DNA of 64,000 nucleotides, taken from NCBI RefSeq assembly GCF_003003285.1, contig NZ_PVTP01000015.1, forward strand, positions 1 to 64,000, written 5' to 3'. Under the pieces are notes generated by a model, which saw only the letters and a program-made list of their open reading frames with translations, was not told where the DNA came from and ran no database searches. A program made the translations under genes and the position numbers. Source of the DNA: Yoonia maritima (lineage in GTDB: Bacteria > Pseudomonadota > Alphaproteobacteria > Rhodobacterales > Rhodobacteraceae). The stretch's first letter is position 1. The number at the start of each line of letters is the position of its first letter. Shown here piece by piece: positions 10,973-20,335 of this stretch.

Positions 10973-12111
10973 TGCGATGCATCCGCTGTTTGGTCAGCAA
11001 CAGGCGCACGCGGGTTAACAACATCACCCGCATTCACAAAGCCTTGGCCAACTGTGATAATATCGGCTTCGTCAGGCAGCCCGGTAACCCAGATACCATC
11101 CGGTTGCGCCCGCACGATAGAAACCTGACTAAACGCTACGACGTCACCTTCGGCTACGGTTTTCACCCCAAGATCACCACTGGTGCCAAGCGACAAAATC
11201 GCGGGAGAGATAAAGTGACCACGTGCCTGCCCCGTCGGTATCTCGATACGCGCACTTAGACCCGCTGGCATTTCGCTGTTTGGGTTATCAACGGTAACTT
11301 CAACACGAAACGTTCGGGTTTGGGCGTCTGCATTACTGCCAATAAAGCCAATCACACCGACACGTTCTTCGCCGGTGATAAAGGAAACCTGCGCGGTATC
11401 GCCCTTGTGCAATCGGGAAAGCGCTTGCTGGGGAACTTGCACGACAACAGTTAGTGGATCGTTGTCCAAGACTTCGGCAACGGTATCCCCGTTAGTTACA
11501 AACTCACCTTCATCAAGTGTCATATCATTCAAACGGCCGGAAAATGGTGCCGTGATTACAGTGTTATCCAACTGCTCAACCGCGGCGGTTACCGCAGCTT
11601 CTGCCGCTGCCTCGGCAGCGCGGGCAGCAGATACACGATCCTCGGTCGCAAGACCGCGATCTTGCAAAGAAACAGCGTTGTTGTAATCGCGCGTTGCTTG
11701 GGCAAGTTGCGTTTGCGCCTGTAGCACTTGGGCTTCGATTGTCTCAGCGTCGATCCGACCGATTTCTTGACCGGATGTCACCAGATCGCCGCGTTCGACC
11801 AGAACCTCGATGATTTGACCGCTTGCTTTGGCACGAATCTCAGTCGACCTATCAGGAATAGATTGCCCTTCAGCAGCCAGCACCAACTGCACATCTTGCG
11901 CCGCCGAAGGAAGAACGGCAACAGTCACCAAGCTTGGCGCGTTATCATCTGCGTTTTCTTCTTCAGGCTCTGTTGGGGCAAAATAACCGCTTCCCATCCA
12001 GCCGACCATCGCCAGCCCCATCAGTATGGCCACCCATTTTGACCGCCCCGCTCCTTTGTCGCCATCAAACGTAAGTTTGCCGGTCAAATCCGGAGAACCA
12101 TCCTGAGACAT
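10969..12111 (-). CDS. RND membrane fusion protein (HlyD/AcrA type)
   Basis: A 380-residue periplasmic adaptor. One N-terminal TM (about 26-43) anchors it; a biotinyl-lipoyl-like segment (around 95-120), an Ala/Gln-rich coiled-coil hairpin (about 120-190) and beta-barrel domain (about 195-290) follow in the usual order. First gene of the efflux operon, transcribed from the 295-bp region shared with the divergent decarboxylase gene. No cognate regulator gene is next to it. Confidence 0.88.
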   Translation of the reverse strand: MSQDGSPDLTGKLTFDGDKGAGRSKWVAILMGLAMVGWMGSGYFAPTEPEEENADDNAPSLVTVAVLPSAAQDVQLVLAAEGQSIPDRSTEIRAKASGQIIEVLVERGDLVTSGQEIGRIDAETIEAQVLQAQTQLAQATRDYNNAVSLQDRGLATEDRVSAARAAEAAAEAAVTAAVEQLDNTVITAPFSGRLNDMTLDEGEFVTNGDTVAEVLDNDPLTVVVQVPQQALSRLHKGDTAQVSFITGEERVGVIGFIGSNADAQTRTFRVEVTVDNPNSEMPAGLSARIEIPTGQARGHFISPAILSLGTSGDLGVKTVAEGDVVAFSQVSIVRAQPDGIWVTGLPDEADIITVGQGFVNAGDVVNPRAPVADQTADASQ

Positions 12112-12406
12112 GTCGTTTATCCTTCGATATCAATAGAGCTTTGGCCGGGCAGAATGCCACACCGCAATCCGCCCCTAGTTAGGGCCGCAGGTCCATGGTT
12201 TCCAGTAGGTCATCCCAGAAAAACGCCGGCACATTCGCAAATTGGTCACACATTATGAGCATTTGCCCAGAAATATGTCACCTATGTCGCGCAACCCGGA
12301 TCTGACCACACTAGATGAAGCCCCTCTTCAGTATTTCAAAAAAGTGATATCACGACTTGTCATTTCTTCGCGCAACCTTCCTATTCTGCATAAATAGCGA
12401 GGCAAC
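12112..12406. other. divergent intergenic region
   Basis: 295 bp between the efflux operon and the decarboxylase operon. No gene is seen. It should carry both promoters; a 10-bp perfect palindrome is listed separately. Start of the decarboxylase gene follows a GCGAGGCAAC ribosome-binding segment. Confidence 0.6.
12344..12353. promoter_or_regulatory. palindrome GTGATATCAC, possible operator
   Basis: A perfect 10-bp palindrome 53 bp upstream of the decarboxylase start, preceded by an A-run. The position suits an operator for a dimeric regulator, but no regulator gene is adjacent. Confidence 0.3.
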
Positions 12407-13846
12407 ATGACTGAGAACTCTCTGGACCCTGAAGATTGGGACGCGTTTCGTGCAAGAGCGCACGCGATGTTGGACAAATCAATCGACAAGATGGCAAATG
12501 CACGCGAAGGGTGTGTTTGGACGCCTGTACCAGATGATCTTAAATCGCCGCCTCCGTTTCCGGTCCACGGCGACGCAAACAAGGCCGATGATCAAATGGC
12601 CGCCCTATTGCCATACGGCGTTGGTAATACCCACCCTCGTTTCTTTGGGTGGGTTCACGGGGCTGGCACGCCATCAAACATCATGGCCGATATGGTCGCG
12701 GCTGCGATGAACGCGAATTTAGGCGGACGTGACCACGGCGCAATTTACATCGAAAAACAGGTTGTGAACTGGTGCAAATCGATGTTCGGCTTTCCAGCAA
12801 CCGCAAGCGGGTTGGTCGTATCTGGGACATCCATCGCGACATTGGTGGCCTTAAAAGCTGCCCGCGATCGCATGAGCAACTTTGCCTCGCGCCAATCAGG
12901 CATCCAAGCAGGCCGGTTGGTCGGCTACACATCTACCCAGACCCATTCTTGCGTTGCGCGGACCTTTGATATGCTTGGGCTGGGTACAGATGCACTGCGC
13001 AAAATCCCGGTGAACGACGCGTTTGAAATAGACACTAGTGCACTGCAATCCGCGATCTCCGCCGACCGTGCTGCGGGTCTAACGCCTTTTGCCATCATCG
13101 GAACAGCGGGCGCGGTGAATGTCGGTGCAATTGATGATCTAGAAGCGCTGGCAGATATCGCGAAAACCGAAAAACTTTGGTTGCATGTCGATGGCGCATT
13201 TGGCGCGACTGCGATCTTAAGCGACAAAATCAAGCCGCGCCTATCGGGCCTTACCCGCGCCGACAGCATCGCGTTTGATTTCCACAAATGGCTTCATGTG
13301 AATTACGACGCTGGTTTTGTGCTGATCCGAGACGAAGATGCACATCGCCGCGCTTTTTCTGAACGGCCCGATTACCTGAAGGGCACTGATCGTGGTGTCG
13401 CTGCGGGAAACCCTTGGCCGACTGAATATGGGCCGGAACTGTCACGCGGGTTTCGTGCGCTCAAAATTTGGGCGCAGCTTGTGGAACACGGGACGGAAAA
13501 GCTGGGGCAGTTGATTACGCAAAACTGTGATCAAGCGCAGTATTTGGCCGAACTCATCGACGCTGACCCAGTTCTGGAAACGCGTGCCCCTGTCGCGCTG
13601 AATATCTGTTGTTTTAGCTATGTCGCGTCAGGCACCGACCTGAGCCGTTTGAACGAAGAAATCGTGATCCAGCTACAGCTGCAGGGGATCGCGGTACCGT
13701 CAACCACGCTGATCCACGGCCAAACCGTGATCAGGGTAAACATCACAAATCACCGAACGACGCGTGCCGATCTGGACATCCTGGTCGACGCTGTGCGTAA
13801 AATAGGCGCGCAACTGGTCGAAGGGGGCGAATTTGCGACAGCTTAA
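12407..13846 (+). CDS. PLP-dependent group II amino-acid decarboxylase family protein
   Basis: A 479-residue member of the aromatic-L-amino-acid/glutamate decarboxylase fold. Lys294 in DFHKWLHVNYDAG is the PLP Schiff-base lysine, His180 in TQTHSC is the ring-stacking histidine, and Asp262 in HVDGAFG binds the pyridine nitrogen. Substrate cannot be told: tryptophan, tyrosine, DOPA, glutamate and aspartate enzymes share these motifs. It is first in a run of seven co-directional, overlapping or closely spaced genes that includes 5-oxoprolinase, so an acidic amino acid is possible but unproven. Confidence 0.85.
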   Translation: MTENSLDPEDWDAFRARAHAMLDKSIDKMANAREGCVWTPVPDDLKSPPPFPVHGDANKADDQMAALLPYGVGNTHPRFFGWVHGAGTPSNIMADMVAAAMNANLGGRDHGAIYIEKQVVNWCKSMFGFPATASGLVVSGTSIATLVALKAARDRMSNFASRQSGIQAGRLVGYTSTQTHSCVARTFDMLGLGTDALRKIPVNDAFEIDTSALQSAISADRAAGLTPFAIIGTAGAVNVGAIDDLEALADIAKTEKLWLHVDGAFGATAILSDKIKPRLSGLTRADSIAFDFHKWLHVNYDAGFVLIRDEDAHRRAFSERPDYLKGTDRGVAAGNPWPTEYGPELSRGFRALKIWAQLVEHGTEKLGQLITQNCDQAQYLAELIDADPVLETRAPVALNICCFSYVASGTDLSRLNEEIVIQLQLQGIAVPSTTLIHGQTVIRVNITNHRTTRADLDILVDAVRKIGAQLVEGGEFATA

Positions 13847-14225
13847 AACGACAGCGGCGGCGATGGTCGCCAGCGCCCGCGCCAAAATCACGGAAATCGA
13901 CACCGCTGATGCCATCCAGATGGCTGATGATCCAGACGTCGTGTTCGTTGACCTGCGCGATGTGCGTGAACGCCAGCGCAGCGGCGCGATCCCCGGCAGC
14001 TTTCACTGTCCGCGCGGCATGGTCGAATTCTGGGTCGACCCCGACAGCCCCTACTTCAAAGACATCTTTGCTCAAGACAAACGTTTCGTCTTTCACTGTG
14101 CCTCTGGCTGGCGATCCGCGCTGACCGTCGCAACCCTGAGCGAAATGGGGTTTGAGGCGTCACACCTGAAACACGGGTTTACCGACTGGGTGGCCAAGGG
14201 CGGACCAATCGAAAATTGCCTATGA
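13833..14225 (+). CDS. rhodanese-like domain protein
   Basis: 130 residues, single rhodanese domain. The active-site loop is CASGWR with Cys89, so the cysteine needed for persulfide transfer is kept. Translation most likely starts at TTG 13833, inside the end of the decarboxylase gene, because AAGGGGG lies at the right distance; an ATG at 13863 has no ribosome binding site. Its stop overlaps the pxpB start by ATGA. Why a sulfurtransferase sits in an oxoprolinase operon is unclear. Confidence 0.8.
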   Translation: MRQLKTTAAAMVASARAKITEIDTADAIQMADDPDVVFVDLRDVRERQRSGAIPGSFHCPRGMVEFWVDPDSPYFKDIFAQDKRFVFHCASGWRSALTVATLSEMGFEASHLKHGFTDWVAKGGPIENCL

Positions 14226-14944
14226 CCGAACATGAAATCTGTCCACTAGGCGTCGACGGCGTATTGGTACGTTTCGCGCGCATCTTAACGGACGAAGCCA
14301 ACAGCCAAGCGCTCGCGTTTCGGGCGCAAGTCATACATGCCGAACTGCTAGGCGTGACCGAGGTTGCCTCTTCTCTGACCTCTGTCAGGGTCGGCTTTGA
14401 TCCGCAGCGAACCAACCGTGCCGATATCACACAGCACATCGTGGACCTTCTTGAACGCCCTGAAAAGCAGGACAGTGGCCCCCGCCGTCTTTGGCGCATC
14501 CCTGTGGCCTTTGGTCCTGCCCACGCGCCGCAATTGGCACAGGCTGCAGAACTGGCAGGCGTAACACAAGAACAAGCTGTCAAAGAAATCACATCGCAAC
14601 GCATGCGTGTGATCGCGCTCGGGTTCGCCCCCGGGCAGCCCTATCTAGGGATGCTGCCGCCACATTGGGACATACCGCGCCAAAGTGAACTGACCCCCAA
14701 AATGCCCAACGGCGCTTTGGTCGTCGCCGTACGTCAGCTTATTATTTTCGCGGCGGACGCGCCGACCGGATGGCGGCATATCGGGCAAACCGCATTTCGG
14801 GTCTATCAACCCGATGCCCCGGAGCCTTTTGCATTCAACCCCGGCGACGCCGTGGAATTTTGCGCCGTCGCGGACAGTGAATTAATCGCATTGCAAAACC
14901 GAACCGACACCAATGGCGGCGCCACATGCAAGGTACTGTGCTGA
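14222..14944 (+). CDS. pxpB: 5-oxoprolinase subunit PxpB (KipI family)
   Basis: 240 residues from ATG 14222, which overlaps the rhodanese stop. The KipI/CT_C_D domain is recognised by LGFAPGQPYLGMLP and PNGALVVAV-type motifs. PxpB and PxpC form the phosphorylating part of the ATP-dependent 5-oxoprolinase that opens 5-oxo-L-proline to glutamate with PxpA. The next gene starts at the stop codon (TGATG), so the subunits are translated together. Confidence 0.92.
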   Translation: MTEHEICPLGVDGVLVRFARILTDEANSQALAFRAQVIHAELLGVTEVASSLTSVRVGFDPQRTNRADITQHIVDLLERPEKQDSGPRRLWRIPVAFGPAHAPQLAQAAELAGVTQEQAVKEITSQRMRVIALGFAPGQPYLGMLPPHWDIPRQSELTPKMPNGALVVAVRQLIIFAADAPTGWRHIGQTAFRVYQPDAPEPFAFNPGDAVEFCAVADSELIALQNRTDTNGGATCKVLC

Positions 14945-15951
14945 TGCCGACACTTACGATTCACAGCATCGGCCCCGGTGTCACCGTGCAAGATTTAGGA
15001 CGTCCGGGGTGGACCGTCCAAGGACTATCAACCGGCGGCGCAGCGGATCGGCTAGCGATCCTTGAGGCGGCAGCGTTACTGGGAACACCGCCACAAGCAG
15101 GGTTAGAGATGATGGGCTTTGGTGGGGTGTACAGCACGGACACCGACACCCGCATCGTCCTGACCGGGGCGCACATGCAGGCAACCATCGGCGACAGCCC
15201 TGCCCCACATAACACAACTATCCTTCTACGGGCCGGACAACGGCTAAACATTGGCGGCGCAAAACACGGTACCTTCGGTTATCTGTCGTTCGCAGGCGGC
15301 ATCCAGACCGATCTCGTGTTGGAAAGCAGGTCCACGCACCTAACCGCAGGTATCGGAGCAGTGCTACAAACGGGCACCACGCTGCCACTTGGCACAGACA
15401 GTGACACCACGTCCGCCCCAAAGCGGTTAACAACTGACGATCGGACCACTGGTGGAACGATCCGCGTGATGCCCGGCCCCCAGACCGCATTCTTTAGTGA
15501 CGACACGAAAGCCAGCTTTGCGCAGACGACATTCGTTCGAAGCCCGCGCGGCAATCGGCAAGGGGTCCGACTTGATCACGATGGGGCCGGCTTTTCGCTA
15601 GATGGCGCGCTCAATATCACTTCCGACCTCATCGTACCGGGTGACATTCAGATGACAGGCGAAGGGGTGCCCTATGTCTTGTTGTCAGAATGCCAAACGA
15701 TTGGGGGCTATCCCCGCATAGGCACTGTGCTACCCGCCGACTTACCCAAACTTGCCCAAGCCGCCCCGGGAACAAAACTGCGCTTTGCGTTCATCAGCCT
15801 TGCCGATGCCGACGCAACGGCCGTTTCAGACACGACATTGTTGGCGAACCTACGCAAAGATTGCCAGCCAATGATCCGTGACCCACATGACATAGTAGAC
15901 CTGCTTAGCTATCAATTGATCAGCGGTGTTACCGCCGGGAACGACCCATAG
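14944..15951 (+). CDS. pxpC: 5-oxoprolinase subunit PxpC (biotin-dependent carboxyltransferase-like, KipA family)
   Basis: 335 residues from ATG 14944 (TGATG overlap with pxpB). Typical KipA opening with QDLGRPGW and GGAADRLA, then the segment QTIGGYPRIGTV near the end of the domain. Partner of PxpB. The family is sometimes labelled urea amidolyase-like or allophanate hydrolase subunit 2; the presence of pxpA next door makes 5-oxoprolinase the better call. Confidence 0.92.
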   Translation: MPTLTIHSIGPGVTVQDLGRPGWTVQGLSTGGAADRLAILEAAALLGTPPQAGLEMMGFGGVYSTDTDTRIVLTGAHMQATIGDSPAPHNTTILLRAGQRLNIGGAKHGTFGYLSFAGGIQTDLVLESRSTHLTAGIGAVLQTGTTLPLGTDSDTTSAPKRLTTDDRTTGGTIRVMPGPQTAFFSDDTKASFAQTTFVRSPRGNRQGVRLDHDGAGFSLDGALNITSDLIVPGDIQMTGEGVPYVLLSECQTIGGYPRIGTVLPADLPKLAQAAPGTKLRFAFISLADADATAVSDTTLLANLRKDCQPMIRDPHDIVDLLSYQLISGVTAGNDP

Positions 15952-15961
15952 GGAGAATACC

Positions 15962-16720
15962 ATGACACGCAAAGTCGATTTAAACGCGGACATGGGCGAA
16001 GGTTTTGGCCCGTGGTCAATGGGCGACGACGCAGCACTGCTTGATATCGTGACGTCGGCCAATATTGCCTGTGGTTTTCACGCAGGCGACCCAGATGTCA
16101 TGGCCAAGACCATGGCCCGTGCCGTCAAAAACGGAGTTGGGATTGGAGCGCATCCAGGTTTTGCGGATCTTAAGGGCTTTGGCAGAAGGCAACTGCCTAT
16201 TCCCCCTGATGAAATTGCCAACGCTGTGGCCTACCAATTGGGTGCTGCGCAAGCCATGGCGCGGCGTGCCGGTGGGCAAGTGCGTCACCTTAAACTTCAC
16301 GGGGCCTTGTCAAACATGGCCTGCGTCGATGCCGATCTAGCTCGTGTTTGTTTTGAGACCGCGCTAGCCGTCGATCCCGACATCATCATCATGGTTCTCG
16401 CCGCGACCGCGATGGAAGACGTTGTACGCGATTTGGGCTGCGCTTGGGCGGGAGAAATCTTTGCGGATCGCGCCTATAATGACGACGGTACATTGGTCGA
16501 CCGAAGGCTGCCGGGCGCCGTGCTGCACGATACGGCCATTGCCGCCCCCCGCATTCTTGAAATGCTCAAAGCGGGGGCCATCATCGCCGAAAGCGGCAAA
16601 CGCATCCCCTGCGAAATCGACACGATCTGCCTGCACGGGGATACGCCAGCGGCTGTCGAAATGGCCTGCGGCATCCGGGATCACCTGCAAAACGCAGGAA
16701 TTACACTGCAAACACTATAG
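15962..16720 (+). CDS. pxpA: 5-oxoprolinase subunit PxpA (LamB/YcsF family)
   Basis: 252 residues from ATG 15962, 9 bases after GGGAG. DLNADMGEGFGPW at the N-terminus, NIACGFHAGDP and KLHGALSN are the family signatures. PxpA hydrolyses the phosphorylated 5-oxoproline intermediate made with PxpBC. Completes the pxpBCA set in one operon. Confidence 0.94.
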   Translation: MTRKVDLNADMGEGFGPWSMGDDAALLDIVTSANIACGFHAGDPDVMAKTMARAVKNGVGIGAHPGFADLKGFGRRQLPIPPDEIANAVAYQLGAAQAMARRAGGQVRHLKLHGALSNMACVDADLARVCFETALAVDPDIIIMVLAATAMEDVVRDLGCAWAGEIFADRAYNDDGTLVDRRLPGAVLHDTAIAAPRILEMLKAGAIIAESGKRIPCEIDTICLHGDTPAAVEMACGIRDHLQNAGITLQTL

Positions 16721-16820
16721 ATTTCTGCACCTTCAAAGATTCCAACTAAATCCTTTCATGCGCTTCCCCCTATCGCTTGGGACGAGGGTACCGTTAACTG
16801 CCCCTAAGGGAGATAAATCC

Positions 16821-17651
16821 ATGACAACCGCACCATACTATAGCCCCAAGGGCGGGCTACCTCCGCAGACCCAACTGCTGACCGACCGCGCGATGTTTAC
16901 CGAAAGCTACGCAGTTATCCCCAAGGGCACGATGACTGACATCGTGACCAGCTATTTGCCACATTGGGAAAAGACCCGTGCCTGGGTTCTTGCGCGGCCA
17001 ATGTCGGGATTTGCGGAAACCTTTAGCCAGTACATCATGGAAGTCGCCCCCGGTGGTGGCAGCACGCGCCCAGAACCTGATGCAACTGCCCAAGGGGTGC
17101 TATTTATTGTCGACGGTGGGTTTACCCTGCGGATCGGCGACGAAACTCATCGGTTGAAAACAGGCGGCTATGCGTACCTACCGGCGAGCTGTGAATGGGC
17201 ACTGTCGAACGACACCGACGCCCCGGCAACATTCCACTGGGTCCGCAAGACTTATCAGGCCGTCGACGGGATCGACGCGCCGGAACCATTTGTGACGCAT
17301 GAAGCAGATGCGACGAAAATCGAAATGCCGGACACTGACGGTAAATGGGCCACGACACGCTTCGTTGAGCCAACAGACATGCGCCACGACATGCACGTGA
17401 ACATCGTGACGTTGGAACCCGGCGGCGTCATACCATTCGCCGAAACCCACGTCATGGAACACGGGCTGTACGTCTTAGAAGGCAAAGCCGTGTACCGCCT
17501 GAACCAAGACTGGGTCGAAGTCGAAGCCGGCGATTTCATGTGGCTTCGCGCCTTTTGCCCACAAGCCTGCTATGCTGGCGGTCCGGGGCCATTCCGATAT
17601 CTACTTTACAAAGACGTGAACCGGCACATGCCGCTAGGTAGGCCCAAATAA
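16821..17651 (+). CDS. (S)-ureidoglycine aminohydrolase-like bicupin
   Basis: 276 residues from ATG 16821 (AAGGGAGA 7 bases upstream); the open frame further upstream overlaps pxpA in another frame and is not coding. Two cupin halves are visible, the second with ETHVMEHGLYVLEGKAVYRL as metal-binding region. The family enzyme (AllE/YlbA) releases ammonia from (S)-ureidoglycine in purine breakdown using Mn. No allantoinase, allantoate hydrolase or ureidoglycolate lyase gene is in this window. Follows pxpA after 100 bp and overlaps the aldolase gene by TAATG. Confidence 0.8.
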   Translation: MTTAPYYSPKGGLPPQTQLLTDRAMFTESYAVIPKGTMTDIVTSYLPHWEKTRAWVLARPMSGFAETFSQYIMEVAPGGGSTRPEPDATAQGVLFIVDGGFTLRIGDETHRLKTGGYAYLPASCEWALSNDTDAPATFHWVRKTYQAVDGIDAPEPFVTHEADATKIEMPDTDGKWATTRFVEPTDMRHDMHVNIVTLEPGGVIPFAETHVMEHGLYVLEGKAVYRLNQDWVEVEAGDFMWLRAFCPQACYAGGPGPFRYLLYKDVNRHMPLGRPK

Positions 17652-18388
17652 TGCCAGAACTTGATTACTACAAAGAACGCTGCGCACTTGCCGCCGCGTT
17701 CCGCCTCGCGTTTCGCGAAGGTTGGCACGAAGCGGTCGCAAACCACTTTAGTCTCGCGGTGTCGGACGATGGTAAGACGTTTTTGATCAACCCTGCCGGA
17801 CTACATTTCAGCCGCATCAAAGCGTCTGACCTGATCCTGTGGCACGCCGATGGCCCTGCGCCAACGGTTGGTCAAGAAAATGCGCCCGACCCCACGGCTT
17901 GGGCCATCCACGGCGCGTTCCACCGTCATGAGCCACGCGCCCGTGCCTGCCTGCATGTACACGCCGACAACGCTACAGCGCTATCATGTATTGTTGGGGC
18001 GGAACTTCCGCCAATCGACCAGAACACTGCACGGTTTTTCCGGCGTTACGGATATGACGACGGATACGGCGGCATGGGATTAGGATCAGAGGGCGAGCGG
18101 ATTTCCAAAACCCTAGGCCCGCACCGCATTCTGGTGATGGGCAACCACGGTGTGATGGCCGCCGCCGAAAGTGTCGCGCGGGCCTTTGATGAATTATACT
18201 ACTTTGAACGCGCCTGCGGTACGTACCTCAAAGCCGCCGCAACAGGCCTGCCATTAAAGGTACTAAGCGACGACATCGCCGAAAAAACCGCCCTCGATTG
18301 GGAAGACTACCCGATGGAAACATGGGATCAGCACTTTGAGGCAATGTGCGCGATATTGGATCAAGAAGGGTCTGATTATCGGGACTGA
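17651..18388 (+). CDS. class II aldolase/adducin family protein
   Basis: 245 residues. The class II aldolase/adducin fold is shown by EAVANHFSLAVSDD, NPAGLHFSRI, the zinc-type HVHADN and GNHGVMA. Members include sugar-phosphate aldolases and decarboxylases; several of unknown function lie with purine or amino-acid genes. Coupled to the cupin gene by a 1-bp stop/start overlap, so the two probably act in one pathway. Substrate unknown. Confidence 0.82.
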   Translation: MPELDYYKERCALAAAFRLAFREGWHEAVANHFSLAVSDDGKTFLINPAGLHFSRIKASDLILWHADGPAPTVGQENAPDPTAWAIHGAFHRHEPRARACLHVHADNATALSCIVGAELPPIDQNTARFFRRYGYDDGYGGMGLGSEGERISKTLGPHRILVMGNHGVMAAAESVARAFDELYYFERACGTYLKAAATGLPLKVLSDDIAEKTALDWEDYPMETWDQHFEAMCAILDQEGSDYRD

Positions 18389-18640
18389 TTGGTCAAATTT
18401 GTTGTTAAAAGAATAACCGCTTTGCGGGACAAAGCGCCATTTCGCAGTGGTGGTATCAATGTCCGCATTGCGTTTAACGCTCACCGTCGTGGCCGATTGC
18501 GAGATCGTCAGGGAAGCAATATTGGTCAATTCAAACAGACCTGTGTCTCAAAAGGTTTTGCTTGCTTCATCCAACTTTTGACCTTTGACTGTAGTTTAGA
18601 GGCTGGGAACCAGCTCTGTCGAATACTGGAAACTACGAAA

Positions 18641-19492
18641 ATGAAGCAGCTCGACTACCTTTCAAATGTTCTCGCCGGATGGGTCGGCTTCCTTGCAGCT
18701 TGGGCGCTTTGGCGACAATCGCGTACGATACTGAACTATGGGTGGTCAGGTGTCGGCACTCAGACACAGGGGGTGTTTGTCGTTTCACTCCTGTTGATCG
18801 GGTTGGCTGTCGCATTTTTGGTTTTGTCTTCGCGTGGGAGCCGGCGCGCGCTCTTCGTTTTTGGCGTGCTTGCCACATTAGTAGTGGCCCCGCCAATATT
18901 TGCCGGATCACGCCATCGTCTAGATATCTTTGGTTACAATTACTACGCAATGTTTGAGTGGATTGCATCCGCATGGACACAACTGGCATTACTGGTTCTG
19001 GCAACGCTTTCGATCTTGGGCTTGATGGGACGGCGCATGACCGGGGCGTTTTCTCGGCCCGGTGAACCACGCGAGAACGTTGACGTAGCGCGTATCCGCG
19101 CCGAAACCGTCTACTGGGTTGTACTAGTTTGGTTTTTGGTGACGGTTTTGAACATGTCGGGTCTTTTGGGTTATCGTTTCTGGCCAAATATCATAAACGG
19201 GTTTGAGGATTTCGGCGTCCGATCCTTACGTATCTCAGCGGTACTCGCTTTGCCGATCGCCCTGGTGATTGCGCTGTGGTTCCGCTCTGGTGCTGCACTT
19301 TGGTTGCTGGCGGTAAACCTGGTTGCCTATGACCTCCATCGGCTCCTTGAATGGGGGAGCTATTGGCCAGAAGATGGGCTCTCTTCGTTCTCCCCCACTA
19401 AAGATTTCTATCTCGAACACCCGTTTATGAGGCTCGCAGAGCTTGCGGCCGTGCTGTGGCTGGTCCGAATTGGACTACTACGCAAACCTTAG
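18641..19492 (+). CDS. polytopic membrane protein of unknown function
   Basis: 283 residues from ATG 18641; the frame is open 252 bp further upstream but those residues are Arg-rich and lack membrane character. About seven to eight hydrophobic segments are seen (near 7-24, 41-62, 66-85, 107-126, 147-168, 183-205, 209-227 and 258-277). I recognise no family. The upstream gap 18389-18640 shows no gene. The downstream gene is convergent. Confidence 0.6.
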   Translation: MKQLDYLSNVLAGWVGFLAAWALWRQSRTILNYGWSGVGTQTQGVFVVSLLLIGLAVAFLVLSSRGSRRALFVFGVLATLVVAPPIFAGSRHRLDIFGYNYYAMFEWIASAWTQLALLVLATLSILGLMGRRMTGAFSRPGEPRENVDVARIRAETVYWVVLVWFLVTVLNMSGLLGYRFWPNIINGFEDFGVRSLRISAVLALPIALVIALWFRSGAALWLLAVNLVAYDLHRLLEWGSYWPEDGLSSFSPTKDFYLEHPFMRLAELAAVLWLVRIGLLRKP

Positions 19493-19609
19493 AGGATGGG
19501 ACGGAAAAGTTTGAAATGCCCAATGATCTGATCCTCATGTCCGACATTCGCTGCATCGCCGAGAAGTTGAAGTTTGGGCTCACTACCGTCATTCGTGGCA
19601 CGTATTTCT

Positions 19610-20290
19610 CTAAACAACATCCGCCCATATTGGCAGATGGTCCGATGCATGTCTCGCTGGTCCTTCTTGCACGACACCTGCGTCGAGTAACTCTATTTTT
19701 GATGACATTGCGATCCGATCCAATGCCGCGATGGGCCGCGCTGCGTGGAAGCTGTGGCCGGGGGCGTGGACGTTGAATTGACCTAGCGCCTCCAAACCTT
19801 TGTGCGGGGACCATTCGTTGAAATCGCCTGCAACAATAACCCGTTCGGCCCCTTCGACGGCTTTGGCGATCGCATGAAGCTGCCGCACACGGTGACGCCG
19901 CATGAGCCCAAGATGGGCGGCGACGAAACTGAAGGCAGGCAGATCAACGCGGACAGCGCCACGCGGTTCTAGCCCCGGCAGGTCGATATGCGTGACTGCG
20001 CCAATTTTCATACCCTTACGGACCAAGATCGCATTGCCGTGCCAGCCAAGGCTGACGGCATTACGCGCGACAGGGACGATTTCGAAATCAGTCTCGGCCT
20101 CGATCACGTTTCGGGCCAGCGCACCGGGGCGCGCACCCAGTCGTAAATCCGCCTCTTGCAGGGCAATCACGTCGGCCTCGAGACCGTTGAGAACCTGCAC
20201 AATACGCATCGGATCACGCCTGCGATCCAAACCTTTGGCTTTTCTTATGTTGTAACTCGCGACCCGAAGGCCATTATTAAATGTAGACAT
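19610..20290 (-). CDS. endonuclease/exonuclease/phosphatase (EEP) family protein
   Basis: 226 residues from ATG 20290; a longer start at 20362 would run into the divergent gene at 20336. EEP core motifs: ASYNIRKAKG, ALQEAD (metal-binding Glu), GDFNEW and SDHLPIW near the C-terminus. Such enzymes cleave phosphodiesters in nucleic acids or act as lipid or sugar phosphatases; the short single-domain form is often found near phospholipid genes but none is adjacent here. Confidence 0.8.
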   Translation of the reverse strand: MSTFNNGLRVASYNIRKAKGLDRRRDPMRIVQVLNGLEADVIALQEADLRLGARPGALARNVIEAETDFEIVPVARNAVSLGWHGNAILVRKGMKIGAVTHIDLPGLEPRGAVRVDLPAFSFVAAHLGLMRRHRVRQLHAIAKAVEGAERVIVAGDFNEWSPHKGLEALGQFNVHAPGHSFHAARPIAALDRIAMSSKIELLDAGVVQEGPARHASDHLPIWADVV

Positions 20291-20335
20291 GTTAAGAAAG
20301 ATGGGGGCGCGACCTTCAAATGAAAAGGCCAAGCC

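Noticed and set aside
16422-16820. N-terminal extension of the cupin gene
   Set aside because: Runs inside pxpA in another frame; ATG 16821 has a strong Shine-Dalgarno.
18389-18640. open frame continuing upstream of the membrane protein gene, and an opposite-strand frame 18263-18529
   Set aside because: Arg/Cys-rich, non-membrane residues, no start signal; the opposite frame overlaps the aldolase gene. Possibly an old remnant, but nothing recognisable.
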